From a bacterium (GTDB taxonomy: Bacteria; Zhuqueibacterota; QNDG01; JAFGCO01), in assembly GCA_016930535.1 (NCBI GenBank), contig JAFGGN010000074.1, forward strand, positions 62,001 through 126,000: 64,000 bases of DNA, read 5' to 3'. Positions within the stretch are counted from its first letter, which is position 1. Every line of letters begins with the position of its first letter. The notes below the pieces were generated by a model. The model ran no database searches. It was not told where the DNA came from and saw nothing but the letters and a program-made list of their open reading frames with translations. This document shows, piece by piece, positions 53,916-61,523 of the stretch. Position numbers and translations under genes: made by a program.

Positions 53916-54503
53916 TTAGTTGCCCAGAAGAATGCCGACGTCTACGACAAAGTACTTTAAAGATTCGTCTTCAGTGAAAACGATATTATACATGGGGGTA
54001 ATGGAAAATTTGTTGTTGAGAATAATGCCTGCACCCAGATTGATGCCCATTTTATTCTCTGAATCCGAACTGCTTTCGGACATTTCATATCCGTAGAAAG
54101 ACATTGTAAAATCGTATTCCGATTTCAACATATACAAGCCGACACCGGCCTGGAAAAAGAACTGTGAGCTTCCGCCCTTGGAAGCGGGCATGATGCGGAT
54201 GCTGGGCAGCAGTTCGATCACGCTGACGGATCCGGAAACCTCGGCACCCATACCGGCATAACCGCCCATGAATTCGTCTTCATTGATGGACCAGTGATTA
54301 TAGGCCACGCGGCCGCCGATGTACATGGTTTCCGAGTACTTTTTAAACAGCTGGCCGTATCCGTTGAAACCCATGTTGAAATATTCCGAATCGTCACCCG
54401 TGATCTTGCTGATGCCGCCGCCGAGATCGATCATGTTCTGCGCATATGCCAGGTTCATGCAGAACATCATCGCCAATACCAAAATTATCGCTTTCTTGAC
54501 CAT
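53916..54503 (-). CDS. Small outer-membrane beta-barrel protein, paralog 1
   Basis: A 195-residue protein with a signal peptide (MVKKAIILVLAMMFCMNLAYAQ) and eight or so amphipathic strands, consistent with an OmpA/OmpX-like porin-fold barrel of the bacterial OMP_b-brl type. Shared landmarks with the neighbour at 54781-55371 are IDLGGGISKITGDDSEYFNMGFN, INEDEFMGGYAGMGAEVSGSVSVIELLPSIRI and TPMYNIVFTEDESLKYFVVDVGI. The two are clear tandem paralogs at roughly half identity by eye. AGGAG precedes the ATG and a strong terminator follows. The upstream gap 54504-54780 is AT-rich with a TATAAT on the minus strand but no good -35. Function is unknown. Confidence 0.85.
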   Translation of the reverse strand: MVKKAIILVLAMMFCMNLAYAQNMIDLGGGISKITGDDSEYFNMGFNGYGQLFKKYSETMYIGGRVAYNHWSINEDEFMGGYAGMGAEVSGSVSVIELLPSIRIMPASKGGSSQFFFQAGVGLYMLKSEYDFTMSFYGYEMSESSSDSENKMGINLGAGIILNNKFSITPMYNIVFTEDESLKYFVVDVGILLGN

Positions 54504-54780
54504 GCATTTCTCCTCTCTAAAAATTAGTTGTTCACAGTTTTTCTGAATCCGAAACAGATGTTTGAAGAATGTCTCCCCATGTTCAATTTTTTCAGGTCTT
54601 CATCATGAACAATAACCGTTATAAATGAATTTTAATTATATCCCGGTTAAAACAGAAAAGTTCCCTGACCCCGTAACCGGAAACGTTGAACGGCGTTAAA
54701 CCCGTGCAAACGATCCGGTAAAGAATACGAATTTCGCCCCAAAAATGCAACCAAAATTTAACCGCGAATACGGAGCGCGG

Positions 54781-55371
54781 TCACCTGCCGAGTGCAATGC
54801 CCAGATTGACCGTAAAATATTTGGTGGATTCGTCCTCGGTAAATATGATGTTGTACATCGGATAAACCGTCAAAGTGGTTGTTCCCGGGGCGCCGAATAT
54901 CATGCCTGCCGCCAGTTGAATACCGAATTCATTTTCCTCGGTTTCCGTGCTCACGGAATAACCGAGCGCCGAGACCTCGGACTCTCCTTTCATCAGATAC
55001 ATCCCGCCGCCGGCCTGTATGAAAAATCGGGCGCTCTGTCCCGGTCTGGGCACCGGAACGATACGGATGCTCGGTATGAGTTCGATGATGGATATGGATC
55101 CCGAAATATCGACACCCAATCCCGTATAACCGCCCAGAAATTCATCCTCATCCACGGAAACCCGGTTATAGGCCGCGTGCAAACCCATGAACAGGGTCGG
55201 GGATGTTTTACCGAAAAAATTTCCGTTGATGTTGAATCCCGTTTTAAAATATTCGCTGCCGTCACCCGTGAGCTGGGTCATGCCGCCTCCGATTTCCAGA
55301 ACCGACTGCCCCGAACCGAATGCGAAACAGCAAATGACCGCGAGCATGATCCACCGTATGTTTTTCATCAT
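54781..55371 (-). CDS. Small outer-membrane beta-barrel protein, paralog 2
   Basis: About 196 residues from the ATG at 55371, preceded by GAGGAG at the right distance; a 12-codon upstream extension is unlikely. Signal peptide: IRWIMLAVICCFAFGSGQS. The barrel repeats the landmarks of its neighbour: LEIGGGMTQLTGDGSEYFKTGFN, VDEDEFLGGYTGLGVDISGSISIIELIPSIRI and YPMYNIIFTEDESTKYFTVNLGIALGR. The mid-region between strands (GQSARFF, ETEENEFG) differs most and probably forms surface loops. Each paralog appears to have its own promoter, since 277 nt separate them. A long open frame on the plus strand across this gene is non-coding shadow. Confidence 0.85.
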   Translation of the reverse strand: MMKNIRWIMLAVICCFAFGSGQSVLEIGGGMTQLTGDGSEYFKTGFNINGNFFGKTSPTLFMGLHAAYNRVSVDEDEFLGGYTGLGVDISGSISIIELIPSIRIVPVPRPGQSARFFIQAGGGMYLMKGESEVSALGYSVSTETEENEFGIQLAAGMIFGAPGTTTLTVYPMYNIIFTEDESTKYFTVNLGIALGR

Positions 55372-55416
55372 AAGAGTCTCCTCGTTTTCGTAATTGGGAA
55401 CAGACACGACTTTATT

Positions 55417-56142
55417 TTAATCAGACAATTCATCCTTCCGGGCCGCGTTTACCCGGATCCAGCGATCCAGGAGCATTTCACATCGCAGTTCTGTACTTTG
55501 AACATGCGCAGACGCGCCTCGCAGCATCGTGGAGGCGGATTGAACAAACGGTCCCGTCGTCAGATCACCGGGGCAATGTTCAGCCAGGTGCCGGATACTG
55601 TCCGCCGTACTTTCCAGATGAAACTGCAGTCCCAGGACATGGCTGTTAAAAGCAAAGGCCTGATGCCGGCATGCATCACTTTCTGCAAGGTGCACTGCTC
55701 CGTCCGGCATCGAGAACGTTTCGCCGTGCCAGTGAAACGCCATGATCGTTTCCGGCATGTCCTGAAAGCAAGGATGATTTTTACCGGATTCGGTGAGCCG
55801 GACCGGAAACCATCCGATCTCACGGTGCGGATTTCCGGTCACCCGTGCTCCGAGCACATGCGCGATCATCTGGGCGCCCAGACAAATCCCCAGTATTGGT
55901 TTTTCCGATTTCAGGATGTTTTCAATGAACCGGAATTCTTTATCCATCCACGGGTGGCGATTTGAATCACCGATCCCCATGGGTCCGCCAAGAATCACCA
56001 GGCCGTCGAAACGGTCCGGCGAGGGAAACGGAACAGACCGGTACACCTGAGTGACAGTCATTCTGTACTGGCGCTTCAGTATCCACTGAGATATAAAAGC
56101 CGGATCCTCGAACGGCACATGCTGAATAAAATGAATGTGCAT
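55417..56142 (-). CDS. Class I glutamine amidotransferase (GMP-synthase-like stand-alone)
   Basis: A 241-residue triad glutamine amidotransferase. It has the nucleophile motif ILGICLGAQMIAH (Cys), the GGPMG oxyanion segment and the His-Glu element LGLQFHLEST. This group of stand-alone proteins (YLR126C/GuaA-like) hydrolyses glutamine or related gamma-glutamyl compounds. I favour the ATG at 56142 (MHIHFIQHVPFE), as relatives begin with this strand; a GTG seven codons upstream is possible. The acceptor substrate is unknown. The NifU-like gene lies 34 nt upstream on the same strand, so co-transcription is possible. Confidence 0.85.
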   Translation of the reverse strand: MHIHFIQHVPFEDPAFISQWILKRQYRMTVTQVYRSVPFPSPDRFDGLVILGGPMGIGDSNRHPWMDKEFRFIENILKSEKPILGICLGAQMIAHVLGARVTGNPHREIGWFPVRLTESGKNHPCFQDMPETIMAFHWHGETFSMPDGAVHLAESDACRHQAFAFNSHVLGLQFHLESTADSIRHLAEHCPGDLTTGPFVQSASTMLRGASAHVQSTELRCEMLLDRWIRVNAARKDELSD

Positions 56143-56176
56143 ACGGCTCAACCTGACAGTCACCGGCCTGTACCTG

Positions 56177-56398
56177 TCAGGCCGGTTCCACGGCCTTGAT
56201 TTCAGGTACGTGCTGCTTCAGAATGCGTTCAACGCCCTGGGTGAGCGTCATCTGGGACATCGGACATCCTGCACAGGCACCCTGCAGGCGGACCTTGACG
56301 ATGCCGTCCTCGGTTACATCCACAAGCTCCACATCGCCGCCGTCACGCTGCAGCATGGGCCGGACGATTTCCAGTGCTTCTTCAACTTTTTTTCTCAT
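56177..56398 (-). CDS. NifU C-terminal-domain (Nfu-type) Fe-S scaffold protein
   Basis: A 73-residue single-domain Nfu protein that can assemble and hand over [4Fe-4S] clusters. It has the signature MLQRDGGDVELVDVTEDG, then LQGACAGCPMSQMTL, where the CxxC pair binds the cluster between two subunits. The start is the ATG at 56398 (MRKKVEEALEIVRP); 22 extra codons upstream are not family-like. Its presence fits a genome with several Fe-S enzymes, including aconitase and the ferredoxin encoded nearby. Confidence 0.92.
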   Translation of the reverse strand: MRKKVEEALEIVRPMLQRDGGDVELVDVTEDGIVKVRLQGACAGCPMSQMTLTQGVERILKQHVPEIKAVEPA

Positions 56399-56493
56399 GT
56401 ATGACAACCTTTCCTTGAGTGGGTTTTGTTGTATTTTACTCCCGAATCGGCCAACAGAATTCAACCCGGCAAAAAGAAAAAAGATCCCGCGAA

Positions 56494-57294
56494 TTAAAAA
56501 ATATAAGCGATTCCGCCGATATGATACGTGTTGGTGCTGACGCTGACCTCCATGTATTTAAACCGGTACGACAAACCCCAGTGCCTGTTTAAATAGCAAT
56601 TGACCATTCCGGAAAATGTATTCAGATGGGGATTTCCGTTCAGGCTGACTTTCCGGTAATATTTGGCGGACAATTCGAGGAAATGATGAAACGTGGATTT
56701 TATGTTGAGTCCCAGGAGTGCGTAATCATAATCGCTTTCGATCACATCGTCGACGGATATGGCAGGCATTTGGGGAACCGGAGGCTGCATGTCGAAACGG
56801 ATATCGCCGCGGATTATGTCCCTCTCATAACCGGTCCAGACCAGCAGTTCATTTTTCATTGCGGACGAACCCGTATTCAGGTATCGGCCCAGTCTGAAAT
56901 AGGGTGCATAAACGGCGTTGGTCATACAGAAATTGGAGAGTGCGGCAGAAACGTCCCCGTCCGTGCGTATGCGTATATAATCCAGTCCGGCGCCGATGAC
57001 AAACTTGCCCGTCATCGGAAGCCCCGTGACATAATAATCGAAAATGAAGTGGGAACCGAAAATGTCGCTCTCATTGATGTTCCGCGACTGATAGAGAAAA
57101 ACGTTCCACTGATACCGGGCCGGATTGACCCATTGAAAGTACAGTCCGTGCATCAGGGCCGTATCTTTCATGTCGTCCATGTTCTCGACAGCCAGCCGGT
57201 TGCTGATGGAACCGGCATAGGGTGTCACGATGCGAAAGTCTGCCGCGTGCAGTCCCATCGCGAGCACCATGAACCAGGCGATGTTTCGACGCAT
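56494..57294 (-). CDS. Hypothetical outer-membrane protein
   Basis: A 266-residue protein with a signal peptide (MRRNIAWFMVLAMGLHAADF) and repeated aromatic beta-strands (YQWNVFLYQSRNINES, FIFDYYVTGLPMTGKFVIGAGLDYIRI, GLSYRFKYMEVSVSTNTYHIGGIAYIF), ending in Phe as outer-membrane barrels often do. About 12 strands would fit. I recognise no family. It ends 95 nt before the Nfu gene and begins 59 nt downstream of the YgbA-like gene, all on the minus strand. It could be transcribed with the redox operon, but no evidence shows this. Confidence 0.7.
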   Translation of the reverse strand: MRRNIAWFMVLAMGLHAADFRIVTPYAGSISNRLAVENMDDMKDTALMHGLYFQWVNPARYQWNVFLYQSRNINESDIFGSHFIFDYYVTGLPMTGKFVIGAGLDYIRIRTDGDVSAALSNFCMTNAVYAPYFRLGRYLNTGSSAMKNELLVWTGYERDIIRGDIRFDMQPPVPQMPAISVDDVIESDYDYALLGLNIKSTFHHFLELSAKYYRKVSLNGNPHLNTFSGMVNCYLNRHWGLSYRFKYMEVSVSTNTYHIGGIAYIF

Positions 57295-57353
57295 AGTCTG
57301 TCCTTTCAGATAATCTGTTCATTGATCCACATAACTTAACATCAGCGGACGAT

Positions 57354-57698
57354 TTATACAAGAAAAAATTTAGCGCCGCTGATTTTGTGAAACAGATGTA
57401 CAGAGGTCATCACCGGATGTGTCCATATCATTCTCGGGCCCGCATAGCGCATGATCCGGCGGATTTTATCCCGCATATCCGGGCGATAGCAGTGGACGGG
57501 ACATGCGGAACAGACCGGTTTTTTTGCCTTGAAGGGACAATTTTGCAGGCGTTCCCGGCAGTAATCAAGAATTTGTTCACAATCGGGGCACATTCCGAAT
57601 CCGGTTTTGTGAATTCTGCGGCAGTACAGTCCGATCATGGTGCCCGCGGTTCTGTATTCCAAAGACAGCCTGGTGGATTTGAAGATGCTCACCGTCAT
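57354..57698 (-). CDS. ygbA: YgbA-type nitrous-oxide-stimulated promoter family protein
   Basis: A 114-residue protein of the YgbA_NO family, small Cys-rich proteins whose genes in other bacteria are controlled by nitric-oxide-responsive regulators. Visible features are a conserved Cys framework, MIGLYCRRIH, then CPDCEQILDYCRERLQNCPF, CSACPVHCYRPDMR, and RIMRYAGPRMIWTHPVMTSVHLF. The biochemical role is not established; metal or Fe-S binding is suspected from the cysteines. Its ATG overlaps the stop of the cupin gene (ATGA), so the two are translationally coupled. The operon starts at the FNR-type box at 58955-58968. Confidence 0.88.
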   Translation of the reverse strand: MTVSIFKSTRLSLEYRTAGTMIGLYCRRIHKTGFGMCPDCEQILDYCRERLQNCPFKAKKPVCSACPVHCYRPDMRDKIRRIMRYAGPRMIWTHPVMTSVHLFHKISGAKFFLV

Positions 57699-58036
57699 GA
57701 GCGGATCATCACGAGGAGCATGCGTGCGGATTCGTCCGCATAAAGCGCGTGCGGTACACCGGCCGGCATGATGAGGCTTTGTCCCTCCCGGACATGCACC
57801 GGCTGACCGCTCAGTGTGACTGTCATCTGTCCGGATAGAATATGCACAAATGCGTCGAAAGGGGCCGAATGCTCGCTCAGCGCCTGGCCCTTGTCAAAGG
57901 CGAACACCGTGATCGTACCGGTTTTCTGTTCGATCAGGGTTTTACTCACGATGGCGTCGGATTGAACGGACAATTCATCCGTCCACGCGACGGCCTGTTC
58001 CCGGATTCGGGTTTCCAGCGATTTTTTTTCAGACAT
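57695..58036 (-). CDS. Small cupin-domain protein
   Basis: A 113-residue single cupin. The two cupin motifs appear as SEHSAPFDAFVHILSGQMTVTLSG and VREGQSLIMPAGVPHALYA. The usual metal-binding set G(X)5HxH..E..H is partly kept (HSAPFDA lacks the HxH form, while PHAL is present), so metal binding is uncertain. The N-terminal 40 residues are helical and charged. It lies in an operon between the ferredoxin-like gene (14 nt upstream) and ygbA (4-nt overlap). Similar cupins accompany redox or nitrosative-stress genes in anaerobes, but the substrate is unknown. Confidence 0.88.
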   Translation of the reverse strand: MSEKKSLETRIREQAVAWTDELSVQSDAIVSKTLIEQKTGTITVFAFDKGQALSEHSAPFDAFVHILSGQMTVTLSGQPVHVREGQSLIMPAGVPHALYADESARMLLVMIRS

Positions 58037-58051
58037 GACAAGCTCCCTTTT

Positions 58052-58897
58052 TTACAGCCATTCTTCGGTCAGTATATCCCCTTTAATGCCCACCACGACC
58101 TTTTTTACGGGTATTTTACGGCCGGACTGGCTCAGGGCTTTCTGAGCCAGGTGAATGAGGCCGCCGCAGCAGGGGACCTGCATGATGACGACGGTCAGGG
58201 TGTTGATTTCAGCCTCGTCGATCAGGGCCGTGAGCTTGGCCAGGTAGATGTCCATGCCCTCGTCGAGTTTCGGACAGGCGATGGCCAGGGCTTTCCCCTT
58301 CATGAAGCGCTGATGAAAATCGCCGACCGCGTAGGCCGTGCAGTCCGCGGCGAGTACCACATCCGCATGCTGAAAATACGGTGCCACGGGAGAGACCAGG
58401 TGCATCTGCACGGGCCACTGTTTGAGCTGAGAGGATATATCCCCGGTTGAGGAAGGGGCGTCTTCCCCGGTGAAATCAATCATCCGGCTTCCGGGGCAGC
58501 CGCCCATGGCGTGCCCGTGCTGCAGGGGCTTTTTCCCGCCGAAACCGTCCGGTATGATCTGTTTCTTTTCTTTCAATACATCGACGGCGGTTTTCAGATG
58601 CGCAGTCTCGCCATGGTCCTTTAAATGGGAGAGATGGGCCCGGACCGTGTTCGGACCGGCTTTGATGATATTCTCCATGACCTTCCGTTCGTCGTACGGT
58701 TCCGCCTCCCGTTTTTCGATGTGTATGGCGCCCTCAGGGCATTCACCGATACAGGCGCCGAGTCCGTCGCAGAACAAATCGCTGATCAGCCGCGCCTTGC
58801 CGTCGATGATCTGCAGGGCACCCTCGGGGCAGCCGGGCACACACATCCCGCATCCCGTGCATTTGTCCTCGTCTATTTTGATGATGTCGCGTTCCAT
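58052..58897 (-). CDS. Two-[4Fe-4S] ferredoxin-domain protein with Cys-containing C-terminal region
   Basis: A 281-residue protein. Residues ~8-65 carry two bacterial ferredoxin motifs: CTGCGMCVPGCPEGA (complete CxxCxxCxxxCP) and CDGLGACIGECPEGA (CxxxxxCxxxCP, one Cys fewer). The remaining ~215 residues form a domain found in clostridial-type iron-sulfur proteins, with GGCPGS, LAADCTAYA, ACPKLD and MQVPCCGGL supplying more cysteines. It may act in electron transfer to an unidentified acceptor, perhaps during nitrosative or oxidative stress. First gene of the operon with the cupin and ygbA genes; GGAGG lies just upstream of the ATG. The FNR-type box is centred ~64 nt upstream of its start codon. 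Confidence 0.88.
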   Translation of the reverse strand: MERDIIKIDEDKCTGCGMCVPGCPEGALQIIDGKARLISDLFCDGLGACIGECPEGAIHIEKREAEPYDERKVMENIIKAGPNTVRAHLSHLKDHGETAHLKTAVDVLKEKKQIIPDGFGGKKPLQHGHAMGGCPGSRMIDFTGEDAPSSTGDISSQLKQWPVQMHLVSPVAPYFQHADVVLAADCTAYAVGDFHQRFMKGKALAIACPKLDEGMDIYLAKLTALIDEAEINTLTVVIMQVPCCGGLIHLAQKALSQSGRKIPVKKVVVGIKGDILTEEWL

Positions 58898-58954
58898 TTA
58901 TGGCCTCCTTTTCAAATTACGGAGACAAATTAATCTGTTCGTGCAGCAAGTTCC

Positions 58955-58968
58955 TTGATCCGGATCAA
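58955..58968. promoter_or_regulatory. Perfect FNR/Dnr-type operator between divergent operons
   Basis: TTGAT-CCGG-ATCAA exactly matches the palindromic FNR/Dnr consensus TTGAT-N4-ATCAA. It lies between the ferredoxin operon (minus) and the aminotransferase/Crp-Fnr genes (plus). A minus-strand -10-like ATTAAT (58934-58929) would place the box near -40, a class II activating position. A plus-strand TATTTT (59010-59015) would place it near -60, a class I position. The regulator encoded at 60495-61127 has the matching recognition helix. Confidence 0.8.
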
Positions 58969-59055
58969 GAAAACATGTTTTTCAGCTTGAATTCCTGCGA
59001 AGAACGTCCTATTTTAATTTTGTACAAATGAATTTTGATAATCTGTGGAGCCTGT

Positions 59056-60498
59056 ATGAGTGATTTATGGCCGAAATGCGACACGGAGCTGGAGGAAATG
59101 CGGGATGCGTTTTTTGAAAGCCACCCGGATTACCGTGAGACAGACAGTCTGGACAGGATCAGGGAACGGGAATTCGGCCGGCTCGACGCCAGTAAACAGA
59201 TCTATCTGGATTTTACAGGCGGCGGTCTGTACGCCCTGTCCCAGGTGGAGGCGCATAAAGCGCTTCTGAGCGAGCATGTTTTCGGCAATCCGCATTCCTC
59301 GAATCCGTCCTCGAAACGGATCACGCTCCTGGTCGAGGAAACGCGAAAAAAAATACTGAAATATTTCAATGCCGGTGAAGAGGAGTATGTGGCCGTGTTT
59401 ACGCCCAATGCGAGCGGGGCGCTGAAAATGGTGGGCGAGGCCTATCCGTTCAGCGGGGAAACCGCGTATCTCCTGACATTCGACAATCACAACTCGGTGA
59501 ACGGCATCCGGGAATTCGCCAGGAGCAAAGGATCCGAAATCGTGTATGTACCCATTACGCTGCCGGATCTGCATCCGGACCGCCGTATATTGAAGGAAAA
59601 GCTGGATTCGCGACCGAAGGGCGGAGGATTGTTTGCCTTTCCGGCGCAGTCGAATTTTTCCGGTGTGCAGCACGATCTCGAATGGATCCCCTATGCACGT
59701 GAGCGGGGCTGGGACGTGATTCTGGATGCGGCCGCCTTTGTTCCGACGAACATTCTGGATCTGAGTGTGTGGAAACCGGATTTTGTACCGCTGTCATTTT
59801 ACAAGATGTTCGGATACCCCACGGGGATCGGCTGCCTTCTGGCACGCAGGGATGCACTGAAGAAACTGCATCGTCCCTGGTTTGCGGGCGGGACCATTAC
59901 AGCGGCCTCGGTTCAGGGGGATACGTACTACCTGGCGGAGGGCGCCGAGGGATTCGAGGACGGCACCCTGAATTATCTCTCGCTTCCGGCCGTGAAAATC
60001 GGCCTGGATTTTCTGGAATCCGTGGATGTGCGAATGATTCACCGCCGGGTGATGGAACTGACGGACTGGCTTCTGGTCCAGCTTGTTTCACTGAAACATG
60101 ACAACGGGCCGCCCCTGCTGCGCATTTACGGTCCGCTCTCCGTCGAGAACCGCGGGGCCGCGCTGACCATGAATTTTTTCGATCCGGACGGTCAATTCTT
60201 CGACCATCGTCTGATCGAACGGGCGGCCAGCCGATGGAACATTTCCCTGCGTACGGGCTGCTTCTGCAATCCGGGCGGCCGTGAAATCGCCCTGGAACTG
60301 TCGGAAAGCGAGCTGATCACTTGCTTTGCGCATGCGAAGCCCCGTCTCACCATGGAGGATTTCCGTCATTGCGTGGACGGTAAAAGTTCGGGTGCCGTGC
60401 GTATTTCACTGGGCCTGGCCAGCAACTTCACGGATGTGTACCGGTTCCTGTGCTTTGCCCGTCAGTTCGTAAACAGGACCGTATCGGATTTTACATGA
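59056..60498 (+). CDS. Aminotransferase class V (cysteine-desulfurase / Moco-sulfurase-like)
   Basis: A 480-residue PLP enzyme of the NifS-like fold, closest in pattern to the N-terminal domain of molybdenum-cofactor sulfurases. Visible features are YLDFTGGGLYALSQVEAH and FGNPHSSNPSS near the start, LDAAAFVPTN, the PLP-lysine block PLSFYKMFGYPTGIGCLLAR, and the C-terminal Cys loop RTGCFCNPGG (RxGCFCNPGAC in Moco sulfurases). It should remove sulfur from cysteine as a persulfide; the acceptor is unknown. The start is ATG 59056 with GGAG upstream. It lacks the MOSC domain of full-length eukaryotic enzymes. Its stop overlaps the Crp/Fnr gene by 4 nt. Confidence 0.88.
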   Translation: MSDLWPKCDTELEEMRDAFFESHPDYRETDSLDRIREREFGRLDASKQIYLDFTGGGLYALSQVEAHKALLSEHVFGNPHSSNPSSKRITLLVEETRKKILKYFNAGEEEYVAVFTPNASGALKMVGEAYPFSGETAYLLTFDNHNSVNGIREFARSKGSEIVYVPITLPDLHPDRRILKEKLDSRPKGGGLFAFPAQSNFSGVQHDLEWIPYARERGWDVILDAAAFVPTNILDLSVWKPDFVPLSFYKMFGYPTGIGCLLARRDALKKLHRPWFAGGTITAASVQGDTYYLAEGAEGFEDGTLNYLSLPAVKIGLDFLESVDVRMIHRRVMELTDWLLVQLVSLKHDNGPPLLRIYGPLSVENRGAALTMNFFDPDGQFFDHRLIERAASRWNISLRTGCFCNPGGREIALELSESELITCFAHAKPRLTMEDFRHCVDGKSSGAVRISLGLASNFTDVYRFLCFARQFVNRTVSDFT

Positions 60499-61127
60499 TG
60501 GAAATTTTTTCACTCATCGGTCAGTCGGATTTTTTCAGATCCCTGAATGAGGCGCACAGAAAGCAGCTGGCTGCCATATGCCTTTCCCGGACACTGAAGA
60601 AACGGGAGATCCTGTTTCTGGAAGGCGACAGGGGCAGCGCACTGTATCTGTGCGCACGGGGCGCCGTACAGCTGTACAAACAGGCTCAGGACGGCCAGGA
60701 AATTGTGATCAAGGTCGTCCGGCCCGGTGAGCTGTTCGCAGAGGCGATTCTCTTCGAAAAAGACCGGTATCCCGTGTCCGCGGTTGCGCTCGAAAACAGC
60801 CTGGTGTATATGCTGCCGCGAATGCAGTTCGACTGCCTGCTCGAGGACCGCGATTTCAGAAGGGATTTTATGGCGAACATCATGGGCAAGCTCAGATACC
60901 TGACCGAACAGGTTCAGGCGCTGACCGCCTTTGATGTCGAAACCCGCCTGTTCCGGTTTCTTGATAATCAGTATGAGGGGAAAAAGACGTTTAAAATCAC
61001 CCTGTCCAAAAAGGACGTGGCCGCGGCCATAGGCACCACGCCTGAAACACTCTCACGTCTGCTTCTCAGGCTGAAGGAGGAGGGGAAAATGGAATGGAAG
61101 GCAAAAGAGGTCAGGATTAAAGATTAA
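60495..61127 (+). CDS. Crp/Fnr-family transcription regulator (Dnr/NnrR-like)
   Basis: About 210 residues from ATG 60495 (or 60498), overlapping the aminotransferase stop as ATGATG. The N-terminal cyclic-nucleotide-binding-type beta-roll shows ILFLEGDRGSALYLCARGAVQLYK and PGELFAEAILFEKDRYPVSAVAL. A long dimer helix follows, then a winged helix whose recognition helix reads TTPETLSRLLLRL. The E-x-x-S-R pattern is the one that reads TTGAT half-sites in FNR-type proteins. It lacks the N-terminal Cys cluster of true Fnr, so it belongs with Dnr/NnrR/ArcR-type sensors that use haem or another signal. It probably acts on the box at 58955-58968 and so on its own operon. Confidence 0.9.
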   Translation: MMEIFSLIGQSDFFRSLNEAHRKQLAAICLSRTLKKREILFLEGDRGSALYLCARGAVQLYKQAQDGQEIVIKVVRPGELFAEAILFEKDRYPVSAVALENSLVYMLPRMQFDCLLEDRDFRRDFMANIMGKLRYLTEQVQALTAFDVETRLFRFLDNQYEGKKTFKITLSKKDVAAAIGTTPETLSRLLLRLKEEGKMEWKAKEVRIKD

Positions 61128-61430
61128 AGAACAAAGAACAAAGACCAAAGACAAAGAGGTCGTTTGGTCGGAACGTGAACCGGAGAAGAGAGAGACGGTG
61201 AAACGGAGCAAAAAGCGATGATGCTTTTCTCTCCGTTTCTCGTCTTCTCCGATCCTCCGTTTCACGTTCTTTTGCGGTCAGCGGTCCTGCCGTCCGCGGT
61301 CCGCATCATGTCACCGTCTCTCTCTTCTCCGGTTCACGTTCTTTTACGGTCTGCGGTCCTGCCGTCCGCGGTCTGTCTCCGTCTCACCGCATTTCCGTTT
61401 CAAGTTTTTGCGGTCCGGCGTCCGGCTCGG
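61125..61430. repeat. Structured repeat tract in a 396-nt gap
   Basis: This gene-free stretch starts with a simple repeat of AAAGAAC/AAAGACC units (~61125-61157). A perfect 31-bp inverted repeat follows, with arms 61171-61201 and 61311-61341. Between and after the arms lies a 41-bp direct repeat, 61261-61301 and 61333-61373, differing at two positions; a third degenerate copy lies at ~61394-61426. A further imperfect hairpin is centred near 61218. Nothing recognisable lies in 61431-61523 apart from GGAGGAG before the next ATG. No coding frame here is convincing. Confidence 0.85.
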
Positions 61431-61523
61431 TTAATTCCCCAAATCAGGCGCATCAATTGAAACCCTTCCCTGCTTTGTTCGTACAATATAGAATACGAAA
61501 TCACATTGAAAGAGGAGGAGTGT

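Noticed and set aside
54635..54650. Minus-strand TATAAT upstream of small barrel paralog 1 as a promoter
   Set aside because: No acceptable -35 hexamer at 15-19 nt could be found, so it was not called as a feature.
54745..55965. 406-codon plus-strand open frame across the barrel and amidotransferase genes
   Set aside because: Both minus-strand genes have signal peptide or catalytic motifs and ribosome-binding sites; the plus frame has neither.
61125..61430. Repeat tract considered as a CRISPR array
   Set aside because: Only two good direct repeats and one degenerate copy, uneven spacing, nested inverted repeats and no cas genes.
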